From contig NZ_GL831047.1 in NCBI RefSeq assembly GCF_000188195.1, positions 39,205-84,262 on the forward strand: a stretch of DNA of 45,058 bases, written 5' to 3'. Under the pieces are notes generated by a model. That model did not search any database. It was given only the letters and a program-made list of their open reading frames with translations, and was not told the origin of the DNA. Each line of letters opens with the position of its first letter. Within the stretch, counting starts at the first letter, position 1. The stretch is from Succinatimonas hippei YIT 12066 (GTDB lineage Bacteria > Pseudomonadota > Gammaproteobacteria > Enterobacterales > Succinivibrionaceae). A program made the position numbers and the translations under genes. This document shows, piece after piece, positions 25,292-32,558 of this stretch.

Positions 25292-25332
25292 TAAAAAAAA
25301 GAGAAAGCTAAGGCACACACAACCTTAGCTTT
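25292..25332 (-). terminator. Terminator of ptsH
   Basis: AAAGCTAAGG (25304-25313) and CCTTAGCTTT (25323-25332) form a 10-bp stem with a 9-nt loop. On the minus strand it is followed by CTC and a run of eight T (25293-25300). It lies just after the ptsH stop codon. Confidence 0.88.
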
Positions 25333-25337
25333 TGATA

Positions 25338-25598
25338 TCAGAGGTATTCGTTAAAACATTTCTGCATGCCTTGAGCAGCTTCTGCTTCGTCTTCTCCTTC
25401 ACACGAGACGACTACTTCTGCACCGTAGCGGATCCCAAGACCCATCAGTGCGAAAATTCCTTGTTTTAACGCGATTTTTTTGCCGTTTGATTCAATAAAA
25501 ATAGTTGATTTATAACCGTGAGCCGCTTTGATGATGGCTCCTGCAGGACGGGCGTGAACTCCGTCGCGATCTTTAATTGTGTACGTAAATTGTTGCAT
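25338..25598 (-). CDS. ptsH: Phosphocarrier protein HPr
   Basis: The 86-residue HPr takes phosphate from enzyme I and passes it to PTS sugar permeases or regulatory targets. The phosphorylated His15 is in DGVHARPAG. The second conserved region reads GKKIALKQGIFALMGLGIRYG: the regulatory Ser46 region has Gln46-Gly47 instead of Ser46, so HPr-kinase control is not expected. The gene stands alone; no ptsI or crr is in the window. The protein may serve mainly regulatory (PTS-Ntr-like) or partial PTS functions. Confidence 0.92.
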   Translation of the reverse strand: MQQFTYTIKDRDGVHARPAGAIIKAAHGYKSTIFIESNGKKIALKQGIFALMGLGIRYGAEVVVSCEGEDEAEAAQGMQKCFNEYL

Positions 25599-25621
25599 GA
25601 TGTTTTGGAAAACTATGAGTT

Positions 25622-25658
25622 TATAAAAACAAAAACTAACATTGCCTTAACGGCAATG
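25622..25658 (-). terminator. Terminator between ihfA and ptsH
   Basis: CATTGCC (25640-25646) and GGCAATG (25652-25658) with a 5-nt loop, followed on the minus strand by TTAGTTTTTGTTTTT (25625-25639). It would end ihfA transcripts shortly before ptsH. Confidence 0.65.
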
Positions 25659-25704
25659 CTGTTGATATTTTAATAAAAAATGCTTAAAGATGTCGATAAT
25701 GCAG

Positions 25705-25731
25705 CAAGACAGGGTGAAAAACCCTGTCTTG
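25705..25731 (-). terminator. Stable hairpin directly after ihfA
   Basis: CAAGACAGGG (25705-25714) and CCCTGTCTTG (25722-25731) form a perfect 10-bp stem, 7 bases past the ihfA stop. No U-tract follows on the minus strand, so it may protect the mRNA 3' end; termination is perhaps completed at 25622-25658. Confidence 0.55.
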
Positions 25732-25738
25732 TCTCAAT

Positions 25739-26023
25739 TTAAGATTGAGAAATGCGGTCACGCAATTTTTGTCCGGCTTTAAAAGTAGTAACTCTGCGTG
25801 GAGCAATAGTTACTTCTTGTCCGGTTTTAGGATTACGGCCCGGACGGGCAGTTTTCATTTTAAGTTCAAAGTTACCAAAACCCGTAAGCTTAACAAACTC
25901 CCCGCGTTCTAAAGATTTTGCAATGCTTTCAAAGAAGTCATCAACAAAACTCTGTGCCCTAAATTTAGGGAAATTGTATTTAGTTACGAGCCGTTCGGTA
26001 ATTTCAGCTCTGGTTAAAGCCAT
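25739..26023 (-). CDS. ihfA: Integration host factor alpha subunit
   Basis: The 94-residue DNA-bending protein of the HU/IHF fold pairs with IhfB. The start MALTRAEITERL, the body VKLTGFGNFELKMKTARPGRNPKTG and RRVTTFKAGQKLRDRI match IhfA rather than HU. Pro65, the intercalating residue at the DNA kink, is present in the RNP motif. E. coli IhfA is 99 residues. AAGGTGA lies upstream of the ATG. It is usually next to pheT, but that gene is not here. Confidence 0.9.
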   Translation of the reverse strand: MALTRAEITERLVTKYNFPKFRAQSFVDDFFESIAKSLERGEFVKLTGFGNFELKMKTARPGRNPKTGQEVTIAPRRVTTFKAGQKLRDRISQS

Positions 26024-26428
26024 AGTCTAGTTTCACCTTGTAACAACAAATAAATTTATAAAAGGTTTCTATGATAGATGCGTTATATTGATAAAAACTC
26101 TACAGCTTTGTCCGTAGGTGTGCATAAGCACCAAAATGCGGATAAGAGTCATCCGCTTCACGAATTTCAGATTATCTGTTTGACAATCTTTTTTGCCGTC
26201 TTGATAAGAGTTTTAACAATCGTTAATAATAATTGTTATCGCAATCAAGAAACTGTTTATATGAGATTAATTTTACCGAAATTTTAACGATTTAATAAAA
26301 TAAAATCGATTTTGTTTTAAAAATGCGAGTCAAAGCTGAATTTTTGCGCCGTTAGTGATTCCGGTAACGGTTTGAACGGTATTTTGCTCTAACTTGAGGC
26401 AAAATAAAATTTAGGTGATAAATATAAA
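26024..26428. other. Divergent intergenic region between ihfA and the S24-like gene
   Basis: This 405-base stretch has no convincing gene; a possible 69-codon frame at 26078-26287 lacks family features. It contains a 6-bp hairpin GCGGAT/ATCCGC (26138-26156) and a Fur-box-like sequence (26222-26240). AGGTGATAAAT precedes the S24-like start codon. Confidence 0.5.
26222..26240. promoter_or_regulatory. Fur-box-like sequence
   Basis: GTTAATAATAATTGTTATC matches the classical 19-bp Fur consensus GATAATGATAATCATTATC at 15 of 19 positions. No iron-uptake gene lies beside it; it sits roughly 190 bases before the S24-like gene and 200 bases before ihfA. The A/T-rich context raises the chance-match rate. 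Confidence 0.3.
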
Positions 26429-26845
26429 ATGATAGAAAATAATAATTTTTATAAATTTATCGAAAGGTTTAAGAACAAGGAATTTCCGAGCTTTAATCTT
26501 AACTCTTATCTTGAAGTAAATAATCCTTATTCTTTTTGTTTTAGAGTATCTGACGACAGTATGTTGCAATTTAGCCTTCAAAAAGGAGATATCGTTGTTT
26601 GCCGGCATGATTTGGAGCCTAAAAAAGGTGATTTAATCGTAATTTATATGAACGGCGGTATGAAAATCTGGAAAAAAGAGGATGATATTCAGCCGATTTT
26701 AATAGAGTATTGCATTAAGGTGACCAATCCTCGATCAAGCGATCCGCAAGGGTATTTTGTAGGCGTTGTCTGCTCAATGTTCCGCTCAATTACGAAATTG
26801 CAGGAAAAAATAAAGAAAAGAAGAGAGAGTTCATCGCAGAAGTGA
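26429..26845 (+). CDS. Small LexA/UmuD-fold (S24) protein
   Basis: The 138-residue protein resembles the S24 peptidase/LexA C-terminal domain: FRVSDDSMLQFSLQKGDIVVC holds the catalytic-type Ser44, then GDLIVIYMNGGMKIW holds the candidate Lys79, 35 residues later (37 in UmuD and LexA). There is no DNA-binding HTH and no long cleavable N-terminal arm, so it is not a standard LexA. It ends in a basic tail (KLQEKIKKRRESSSQK). It could be a phage-repressor-derived remnant or a UmuD-like protein without its UmuC partner, which is not in the window. Function unknown. Confidence 0.7.
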   Translation: MIENNNFYKFIERFKNKEFPSFNLNSYLEVNNPYSFCFRVSDDSMLQFSLQKGDIVVCRHDLEPKKGDLIVIYMNGGMKIWKKEDDIQPILIEYCIKVTNPRSSDPQGYFVGVVCSMFRSITKLQEKIKKRRESSSQK

Positions 26846-26987
26846 TTGATTACTCTTGAAGACATTTTAAAAATGACTTCGGCTTTAACACTAATACCAA
26901 GGGACGCATGCAGCAAGAGATTCCACCAACGGGATTGCTTTCATCTCCGTCGAATACGGCTGGAAGTTCATTAACTCCCGTTATAGT
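26846..26987. other. Gene-free gap with a long-range inverted repeat
   Basis: No gene is supported. AACGGGA (26928-26934) and TCCCGTT (26976-26982) could pair around a 41-nt loop. Short coding-like stretches occur on both strands (minus frame beginning VNELPAVFDGDESNP), but no start or family is recognised. Given the IS200-type remnant nearby, this may be decayed mobile-element DNA. Confidence 0.35.
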
Positions 26988-27640
26988 TTAAAAAAGCTTT
27001 TTAAAATCCATTGTTAAAAAGTCTTCAGCGCTGATTCCTCCATCTCCCACAATGAAAGCTGCTTTAGGTTTGAACATTTCTTTAAATTTTTCAAGTCCTG
27101 CTGTTTTCTTCTGTGCGTTACTTTTTACTTCGATAGCAATGACAGAACCGTTTTTTCTTAAAATAAAATCAACTTCGTTATCACGTTCACGCCAGTAGAA
27201 AACTTCAAAACGGTTTACAAAAGCTTGACTTACTAAATAAGCTCCGATGCCTGACTCAAAGATGCGTCCCCATATAGCTCTATTTAATAATGAGTTTTCA
27301 AAGTCAAGCTGGTTGTATACCATTTTAAGCGCGTTATTGTATACCTGCAGTTTGGGGATGCAGGCACGTCGTCTTGCTCTATCTATGCTGAATTTTTGAA
27401 TCGCGCATAAAAGTCCGCACTCATTTAAAAGGTTTATATAGCCTGCTAAAGTTACACTATTACCGGCATTCTGAAGAGAACCAAGCATTTTATTTAAAGA
27501 AAGCAATTCTCCTGAATATGCAGATCCGAGTTCAAAAGTTTGACGAAGCAAAGCAGGTTTGCCTATGGGAGTATCCATCAAAGTATCTTTGTTGATGGTT
27601 GATTCAATAATAGCTGATTGTATGTACTGAAAGCTTATTG
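26988..27640 (-). pseudogene. 5'-truncated AAA_14/DUF4143 ATPase remnant
   Basis: The C-terminal half of a DUF4143 ATP-binding protein is intact to its stop: KPALLRQTFELGSAYSGELL, MLGSLQNAGNSVTLAGYINLLNECGLL, and the nuclease-like end YWRERDNEVDFILRKNG..IAIEVKSNAQKK. The frame continues upstream of the first start-like codon (27581) through QYIQSAIIESTINKDTL to about 27640, where similarity stops and the tnpA remnant begins on the other strand. The whole N-terminal P-loop domain is missing, so the gene is broken; about 217 residues remain. The mobile element probably caused the truncation. Confidence 0.72.
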
Positions 27641-27655
27641 TCTTTGACGGTGAAG

Positions 27656-27811
27656 ATGACCATGCTCATCCGTAAGCGTAAGTATCCTACCGTTAGAGCA
27701 AAGCTGCGGGGCGAGGCGTTATGGTCTTCATCTTATTTTGCTTCATCTTGCGGAGGTGCTCCGATATCTATTATCCGGCAATATATTGAGCAGCAGAAAA
27801 CGCCGGATTAA
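27656..27811 (+). pseudogene. C-terminal remnant of an IS200/IS605-type tnpA (Y1 transposase)
   Basis: A 51-codon frame ends LRGEALWSSSYFASSCGGAP then ISIIRQYIEQQKTPD, the typical C-terminus of IS200-family Y1 transposases (ALWS.SYF..S.GGAP...I..YIE.Q). The catalytic HUH motif and Tyr region are absent, so it cannot transpose. The following bases (about 27820-27862) contain CCGCCCTGAAGGATGGG, a decayed form of the right-end hairpin. It abuts the truncated DUF4143 gene on the opposite strand. Confidence 0.7.
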
Positions 27812-28049
27812 AAACTGAGATTCTCCCAGCGATGCTCTCCGCCCTGAAGGATGGGTTTTAGCCGCTGATCTTTTTTTGATAAAATTTACTGATTTAATCA
27901 AAACGCCCGTGTTTTGTTTTCATCTTGGCAAATTCGCTTTGCAGGCAATGTATAATGCGCATGAAAATGAATTAAGTATGATTCTTTAATATGAAAGTGA
28001 TTGAATCTGCTGATTTTAATTTGCGTTGGTTTGGCTTTAGGGAATATTT
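27812..28049. other. Gap with decayed IS200 end and probable usg promoter
   Basis: The left part holds the right-end-like sequence of the tnpA remnant. The right part has a consensus TATAAT at 27951-27956 with TTGGCA at 27925-27930, but the spacing of 20 bases is longer than ideal. No ORF is supported. Confidence 0.45.
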
Positions 28050-29072
28050 ATGGCACTTGATTTAGCTATTTACGGTTATGACACTGATATCGGTAAATTA
28101 GTGATTGAAACTTTAGAAGAGTTGAAGATAGATATCGGCAAGCTTTATCCTCTGTCTCCGCTTGAAGGTGAATTTGATGCCGTTGCTTTAAACGGACGCA
28201 ATTATATGATTGAGCCGGTTTCATCTTTTGATTTTTCTAAAGCACAAGTTGCTATGTTCTTATGCCCGCCTGATGAGAGTAAAAGACTTTGCGGTATAGC
28301 AACTGAGGCAGGATGCATCGTTATCGATAACAGCAGGCGTTTTTCAGGTGATGAAAAGGTTCCTTTGGTTCTGCCGGAACTTAATCCTTATGCGGTAAAA
28401 GATGCTCTTGAACGTAAAGTCGTTATTCCTCCGGCATCTGTCAGCGCTGAGCTTGCTTTAAGCTTGTCGGTTCTGCACGATGAGTTCGGAGTGGCAAGAG
28501 CTCAGGTAACAGCGCTGGAATCCGTGTCGGAACACGGACGTGCGGGCACTGAAACCCTCGCACGCGAAACTACTTTACTGTTAAACGGCATGGCACTTGA
28601 GGATAATGATTTCCCGGCACAGCTTGCGTTTAATATACATACCAGAATCGGCGATTTAAGCGAAAGCGGTTATTCAACTCATGAGGAGGTAGTCCTTCAT
28701 GAAGTAAAAAGACTTTTAGGCGATTTTGAACGCGGTTTTGATTTTACTTCAATTCAAGTTCCGGTTTTTTACGGACATACTGCCGTAATACATGTTGAGC
28801 TTGAAGAAGATGTTCCGGTAGGCGCAGTTGAAGATGCTTTTAATGCTTGCAAGTGGATTAAAGTTGCTGACAAGGATGAGCTTTTAACTCCGGTAACCCA
28901 TGGCATTAATGAGACTAAGCTGTTAATTACAAGATTGCATGCCGATCCTTCTTCCCGCCGTGCTTTTGATTTTATCGTACTCATGGATAATGCCCGCCGC
29001 GGTGAAGCTTATTCCTGTGTGCAGATAGCCAATCTTTTAGGTAAAGAGCTCAATCTTATTGGAAATGATTAG
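28050..29072 (+). CDS. usg: USG-1-like protein, non-catalytic aspartate-semialdehyde dehydrogenase homologue
   Basis: The 340-residue protein has the Asd fold and matches E. coli Usg over its length: CIVIDNSRRFSGDEKVPLVLPELNPY, LLNGMALEDNDFPAQLAFNI and VQVPVFYGH-like VPVFYGHTAVIHVE. The catalytic Cys loop of true ASADH (PNC) is replaced by PPASVSAEL, and the N-terminal nucleotide motif is degenerate (YGYDTDIGK). It should therefore not be an active dehydrogenase. In E. coli usg sits next to truA and its role is unknown. Here it overlaps the next gene by 8 bases and is probably co-transcribed with it. Confidence 0.82.
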   Translation: MALDLAIYGYDTDIGKLVIETLEELKIDIGKLYPLSPLEGEFDAVALNGRNYMIEPVSSFDFSKAQVAMFLCPPDESKRLCGIATEAGCIVIDNSRRFSGDEKVPLVLPELNPYAVKDALERKVVIPPASVSAELALSLSVLHDEFGVARAQVTALESVSEHGRAGTETLARETTLLLNGMALEDNDFPAQLAFNIHTRIGDLSESGYSTHEEVVLHEVKRLLGDFERGFDFTSIQVPVFYGHTAVIHVELEEDVPVGAVEDAFNACKWIKVADKDELLTPVTHGINETKLLITRLHADPSSRRAFDFIVLMDNARRGEAYSCVQIANLLGKELNLIGND

Positions 29073-29730
29073 TTCTTTGGAATGCATCGGGCTTGACGAA
29101 TCTCGTCTGGTGAAGCTTTTTGCTACGGATTTTTTAGCCGACAGCGATGCTGCTGCGGCTTTAAACTTACTTGTGAATAAAGCTTTAAATGACGGTTTTT
29201 CGTTTGATATTGCTTCTGCTTATCGTTCTTTTTCGCGGCAGTGCGCAATTTTTGATGCCAAGTGGAACGGTTTAAGACCGGTGCTTGACGAAAGAGAACA
29301 GCCTATTGATATCAGCAATTTAAGTGCGGCGGAAAAAGTCGCGGTAATTTGCCGCTTTTCAGCAATTCCGTGTTTTTCGCGCCATCATTTCGGTACTGAT
29401 TTTGATATTTATTCAAAATCTCTGCTGCCTGTAGGTGAGAAATTAAAGCTTACGGCTTATGAATACGAGAAAGATTCTTATTTTTATCCTTTAGGATTAT
29501 GGCTTACTGAAAATTTAAATTCTTTTGGCTTTATAAGACCGTATTCAGGTAAAAACATGGGGTATGAGCCGTGGCATATTTCATACGAAGAAAAGGCTCA
29601 AAAATATTTGAATGCTTTTTCTTTTGATGCGGCAGTGGCTGTTCTGCTGAAGACTTCGTATCCTTGGGCTAAACCTTGTGTTGATTTTGCAAAAAATAAT
29701 TATAAGAAAATGCTTGGGATTATATGTTGA
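29065..29730 (+). CDS. M15-family D-Ala-D-Ala carboxypeptidase-like protein (VanY/LdcB type)
   Basis: The protein has 221 residues. Zn-peptidase motifs of M15B are present: SAYRSFSRQ near 51-59, SRHHFGTDFD (ligands His107 and Asp114; the small residue usually before Asp is altered), and EPWHISY (Glu168, His171). No signal peptide or membrane anchor is visible, odd for an enzyme acting on peptidoglycan, so it may work on cytoplasmic muropeptides or on another D,D/L,D-peptide. The ATG at 29065 overlaps the usg stop codon; a TTG at 29059 is possible. The ribosome-binding site is weak and coupling to usg likely. Confidence 0.8.
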   Translation: MISSLECIGLDESRLVKLFATDFLADSDAAAALNLLVNKALNDGFSFDIASAYRSFSRQCAIFDAKWNGLRPVLDEREQPIDISNLSAAEKVAVICRFSAIPCFSRHHFGTDFDIYSKSLLPVGEKLKLTAYEYEKDSYFYPLGLWLTENLNSFGFIRPYSGKNMGYEPWHISYEEKAQKYLNAFSFDAAVAVLLKTSYPWAKPCVDFAKNNYKKMLGIIC

Positions 29731-29892
29731 TTGAACAATCAACAGATTAAATCGGCTTTAACCGGATATATTTTTACCGTTTAAAACTAATATTGGGAAG
29801 TAAGACAAAAGTAATTTTTACAGCTAAGGGTAAACTAAGATAAAGCTCTTAAAGTAATAATCAAAGATAAACTTTAATAAAAGGAGTTTAAT

Positions 29893-30387
29893 ATGAACTT
29901 TAAGACAATTCCCGTTGCTGCTGCTTTGTTAGGCGCTGTTTCTTTATCTTCTTTTGCAATAGCTGCTACTGATAATGTTGATACGGCAGCCGTACGCGGT
30001 TTTGATACCGTAGCTTCACGTCCTGCAGCAGATATTCCTCCTTGCCCTTATTATGATGATTTCGGCCCGCGTCACCACCGTATGTTAAGATCTCCTATCA
30101 TGGCAGAGCGTTACGGTCAGCAGGTTGATGAGATTGACAATATTGAGTCGCAGCTTTTTGTTGAAAGAAAGGTATTAAGAGCTTTAGAACGCGCGGATAA
30201 TGCCAATGTTCAGGAAATTCGTAAACAGGCACAGACCGTAGCTGATTTAGAATCTCAAAAACATGAAAAAGAACGCTTACTTATGCAACAATTTGTTAAG
30301 GACGGCGGTTACGATACTTGCCCTTATTATGATGGTGAATATCATCGCGGATATGGTCCGCGTCATCATCGCTTCAGACATTGGTAG
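29893..30387 (+). CDS. Small secreted Cys/His-rich helical protein, putative metal binding
   Basis: The protein has 164 residues with a signal peptide (cleavage near residue 25, after FAIA). Two near-identical motifs flank a helical core: CPYYDDFGPRHHR at 51-63 and CPYYDGEYHRGYGPRHHR at 143-160. The core (about 70-138) is rich in Glu, Arg, Lys, Gln and Leu and should form a helical hairpin. Spacing and size recall ZraP/Spy/CnrX-like periplasmic metal- or stress-sensing proteins, but sequence similarity is not clear. The paired Cys and His clusters could bind metal or form one disulfide. AAAGGAG precedes the ATG. It is followed 8 bases later by trxB, which may be a functional link to thiol state. 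Confidence 0.75.
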   Translation: MNFKTIPVAAALLGAVSLSSFAIAATDNVDTAAVRGFDTVASRPAADIPPCPYYDDFGPRHHRMLRSPIMAERYGQQVDEIDNIESQLFVERKVLRALERADNANVQEIRKQAQTVADLESQKHEKERLLMQQFVKDGGYDTCPYYDGEYHRGYGPRHHRFRHW

Positions 30388-30395
30388 AGTGGCAT

Positions 30396-31343
30396 ATGGA
30401 ACAAAGTGAAATTTTAAACGTTGTAATTATCGGATCAGGCCCTGCCGGATATACGGCAGGAATTTATGCAGCACGTGCCGGCCTTAAGCCGGTGCTTATA
30501 GCCGGCTCTGAAGTCGGGGGTCAACTTATATCAACACCGGAGATCGGAAATTGGCCCGGAGAAAAGGATAATCCTTCAGGTTTTGATCTGATGCAAAAGC
30601 TTCAGGATCATGCCAAATCTCTCGGTACTGAAATTATTTTCGATACGGTTATTAAAGCAGCTTTAAAAGATAAGGTTAAGACTTTAACTTTAAGCTCGGG
30701 TAAAGAACTAAAGGCACTTACGGTAATTGTTGCAACCGGAGCCAAAGCACGTTTTTTAGATATCGAATCTGAGCAAAAATATAAAGGACACGGCGTTTCA
30801 GCCTGTGCTACCTGCGACGGTTTTTTCTTTAGGAAAAAAGATGTTGCGGTAATCGGCGGAGGATCTGCCGCTTTTGTAGAAGCTATCTTTTTGGCTTCTT
30901 TGTGCAATAAAGTTTATTTAGTGCATCGCCGCCGGGGCTTTAGATCTGAAAATGTGCTTATAGATAAATTTAAAGCTTTGGTAGAGGCAGGAAAGGCAGA
31001 GTTTGTACTTGATGCCGTGGTCGATGAAATTAAAGGCGACGGGAATGCCGTTAATGCGTTGGCCGTTAAATTTAAAGACGGAAGCAAACGTGATTTGCCG
31101 GTACAGGGAGTCTTCGTTGCTATAGGTCATGCGCCTGCGACTGAAATTTTCAAAGATGAGTTGGAGCTTGATAAAGACGGTTATATCGTTTTACATAAGG
31201 AAAACGGAGCTGCTGCAACTTCGTGTCCCGGTGTCTTTGCCGCAGGAGATTGTGCAGACAAGGTGTACCGACAGGCAATAACTTCGGCAGGAAGCGGCTG
31301 TCAGGCAGCTCTTGATGCCGAAAAATATTTATTAGATGCCTGA
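30396..31343 (+). CDS. trxB: Thioredoxin reductase
   Basis: This cytoplasmic FAD/NADPH flavoprotein of 315 residues reduces thioredoxin. The N-terminal FAD motif is VIIGSGPAGYTAGIYAARAG; the redox centre is Cys137-Ala-Thr-Cys140 (SACATCDG); the NADPH motif is VAVIGGGSAAFVEAIFLA, followed by HRRRGFRSE; the C-terminal GVFAAGDCADKVYRQA closes the FAD site. E. coli TrxB is 321 residues. The ATG at 30396 is chosen over a TTG at 30381 that overlaps the previous gene. The stop codon directly abuts the stop codon of the convergent dapE, with no gap. Confidence 0.94.
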   Translation: MEQSEILNVVIIGSGPAGYTAGIYAARAGLKPVLIAGSEVGGQLISTPEIGNWPGEKDNPSGFDLMQKLQDHAKSLGTEIIFDTVIKAALKDKVKTLTLSSGKELKALTVIVATGAKARFLDIESEQKYKGHGVSACATCDGFFFRKKDVAVIGGGSAAFVEAIFLASLCNKVYLVHRRRGFRSENVLIDKFKALVEAGKAEFVLDAVVDEIKGDGNAVNALAVKFKDGSKRDLPVQGVFVAIGHAPATEIFKDELELDKDGYIVLHKENGAAATSCPGVFAAGDCADKVYRQAITSAGSGCQAALDAEKYLLDA

Positions 31344-32498
31344 TTAGTTTAAAAGGCGCTCTAAGGTTTTGATAAAAATAAGGCTTAGGGCGTCAAGTGA
31401 TGAAACCGCTACTCTTTCATTAATCTGGTGAATGGTAGCGCTTTTAGGTCCGAACTCTACTACCTTGGCGCCAAGAGGTGCAATAAACCTGCCGTCCGAT
31501 GTTCCTCCTGATGTTGATAGATTAGGCTTAACACCGGTTACTTCTAAAATAGAATCAGCCAGCGCTTTAGACAATTGTGAGTTTCCGGAAATAAAAGGTA
31601 AGCCGTTGAGCTTAAAACGTACTTGGCAGTTAAGTTTGAGCTTCTCTATTTGCTTTTCAACAAATTCTTTTATTGAATCAAAGCTTTCTTCATTGTTAAA
31701 ACGCCAGTTGCACATAAAGTAGCAGGATTCGGGAACTACGTTTTCTGCACCGGTTCCGCTTTTAATATTAGTCAGCTCAAAAGAGGTTGCCGGAAAAAAT
31801 TCATTGCCGGAATCAAGCGAGGTGTTTAGTGCATTAATAAGCTTGGCAGCGTCATGAATCGGATTGTGAACGCGTTCAGGGTAGGCGACATGTCCTTGTT
31901 TGCCTATGACGGTGATATGCGCGGTAAGTGAGCCGCGGCGTCCGACTTTAATTGTGTCTCCGAAAATCTTTTCAGAAGAAGGTTCACCAACGATGCAAAA
32001 ATCGGGAATGAGATTTTCTTTTTTTAGTTCATTTGCTACGAAAGGAACTCCGCCTGAAGCATCTCCTTCCTCGTTTGAGGTTACAAGCAGACCAATCGTA
32101 CCTTGGTGATTGGGGTACTTTTGCACGTATTCACAAAGTGCTTCCGTCATTGCCGCATCGGAGCCTTTCATATCGGCGCTGCCGCGGCCTTGCAGCATAA
32201 GTCCTTCTTTTTCATCGTCAATGAAAGTAGGAGAAAAAGGATCGCTTGTCCATAAAGATAAATCGCCGGGCGGTACTACATCGGTGTGTCCGAGAAACAG
32301 AACAAAAGGTTTTCCCTGTCCGTGAGTTGCTAAAAGATTTACGGTTTGACTGTTATCTTCTTTATATGATTTAACAGTAAATCCTGCCGATAAAAAGCGT
32401 TTTACAAGAATTTTCTGGCAGTCGGCATCGTCAGGGGTAACGGATTTGCAGGCAATTAATTTTTCAGCAAGTGAAATAACGGGACTTGAATGTGACAT
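31344..32498 (-). CDS. dapE: Succinyl-diaminopimelate desuccinylase
   Basis: The 384-residue di-zinc M20 enzyme of lysine and diaminopimelate synthesis hydrolyses N-succinyl-L,L-DAP. Metal and catalytic motifs: LFLGHTDVVPPGD (His71), GRGSADMKGSDAA (Asp near 108), TSNEEGDASGG (catalytic Glu), and HQINERV near the C-terminus. Length is close to the E. coli protein (375). The gene is convergent with trxB with zero intergenic bases, so transcripts overlap. It is downstream of the unrecognised gene 32559-33203, with a hairpin between. Confidence 0.95.
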   Translation of the reverse strand: MSHSSPVISLAEKLIACKSVTPDDADCQKILVKRFLSAGFTVKSYKEDNSQTVNLLATHGQGKPFVLFLGHTDVVPPGDLSLWTSDPFSPTFIDDEKEGLMLQGRGSADMKGSDAAMTEALCEYVQKYPNHQGTIGLLVTSNEEGDASGGVPFVANELKKENLIPDFCIVGEPSSEKIFGDTIKVGRRGSLTAHITVIGKQGHVAYPERVHNPIHDAAKLINALNTSLDSGNEFFPATSFELTNIKSGTGAENVVPESCYFMCNWRFNNEESFDSIKEFVEKQIEKLKLNCQVRFKLNGLPFISGNSQLSKALADSILEVTGVKPNLSTSGGTSDGRFIAPLGAKVVEFGPKSATIHQINERVAVSSLDALSLIFIKTLERLLN

Positions 32499-32528
32499 GA
32501 ATAAAGCTTTGCGATAATTAATAAGGTT

Positions 32529-32553
32529 AGACGCAAGGAATAACCTTGCGTCT
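32529..32553 (-). terminator. Hairpin between the hypothetical gene and dapE
   Basis: AGACGCAAGG (32529-32538) and CCTTGCGTCT (32544-32553) form a 10-bp stem with a 5-nt loop just past the stop codon of the upstream gene. No strong U-tract follows on the minus strand, so termination may be partial. Confidence 0.5.
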
Positions 32554-32558
32554 TAGGG

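Noticed and set aside
25739-26023. HU subunit (hupA/hupB)
   Set aside because: MALTRAE start, RPGRNPKTG and RRVTTFKAGQKL match IHF alpha more closely than HU.
26078-26287. Small 69-codon ORF between ihfA and the S24-like gene
   Set aside because: No ribosome-binding site, no recognisable motif, and it runs through the A/T-rich regulatory region including the Fur-like site.
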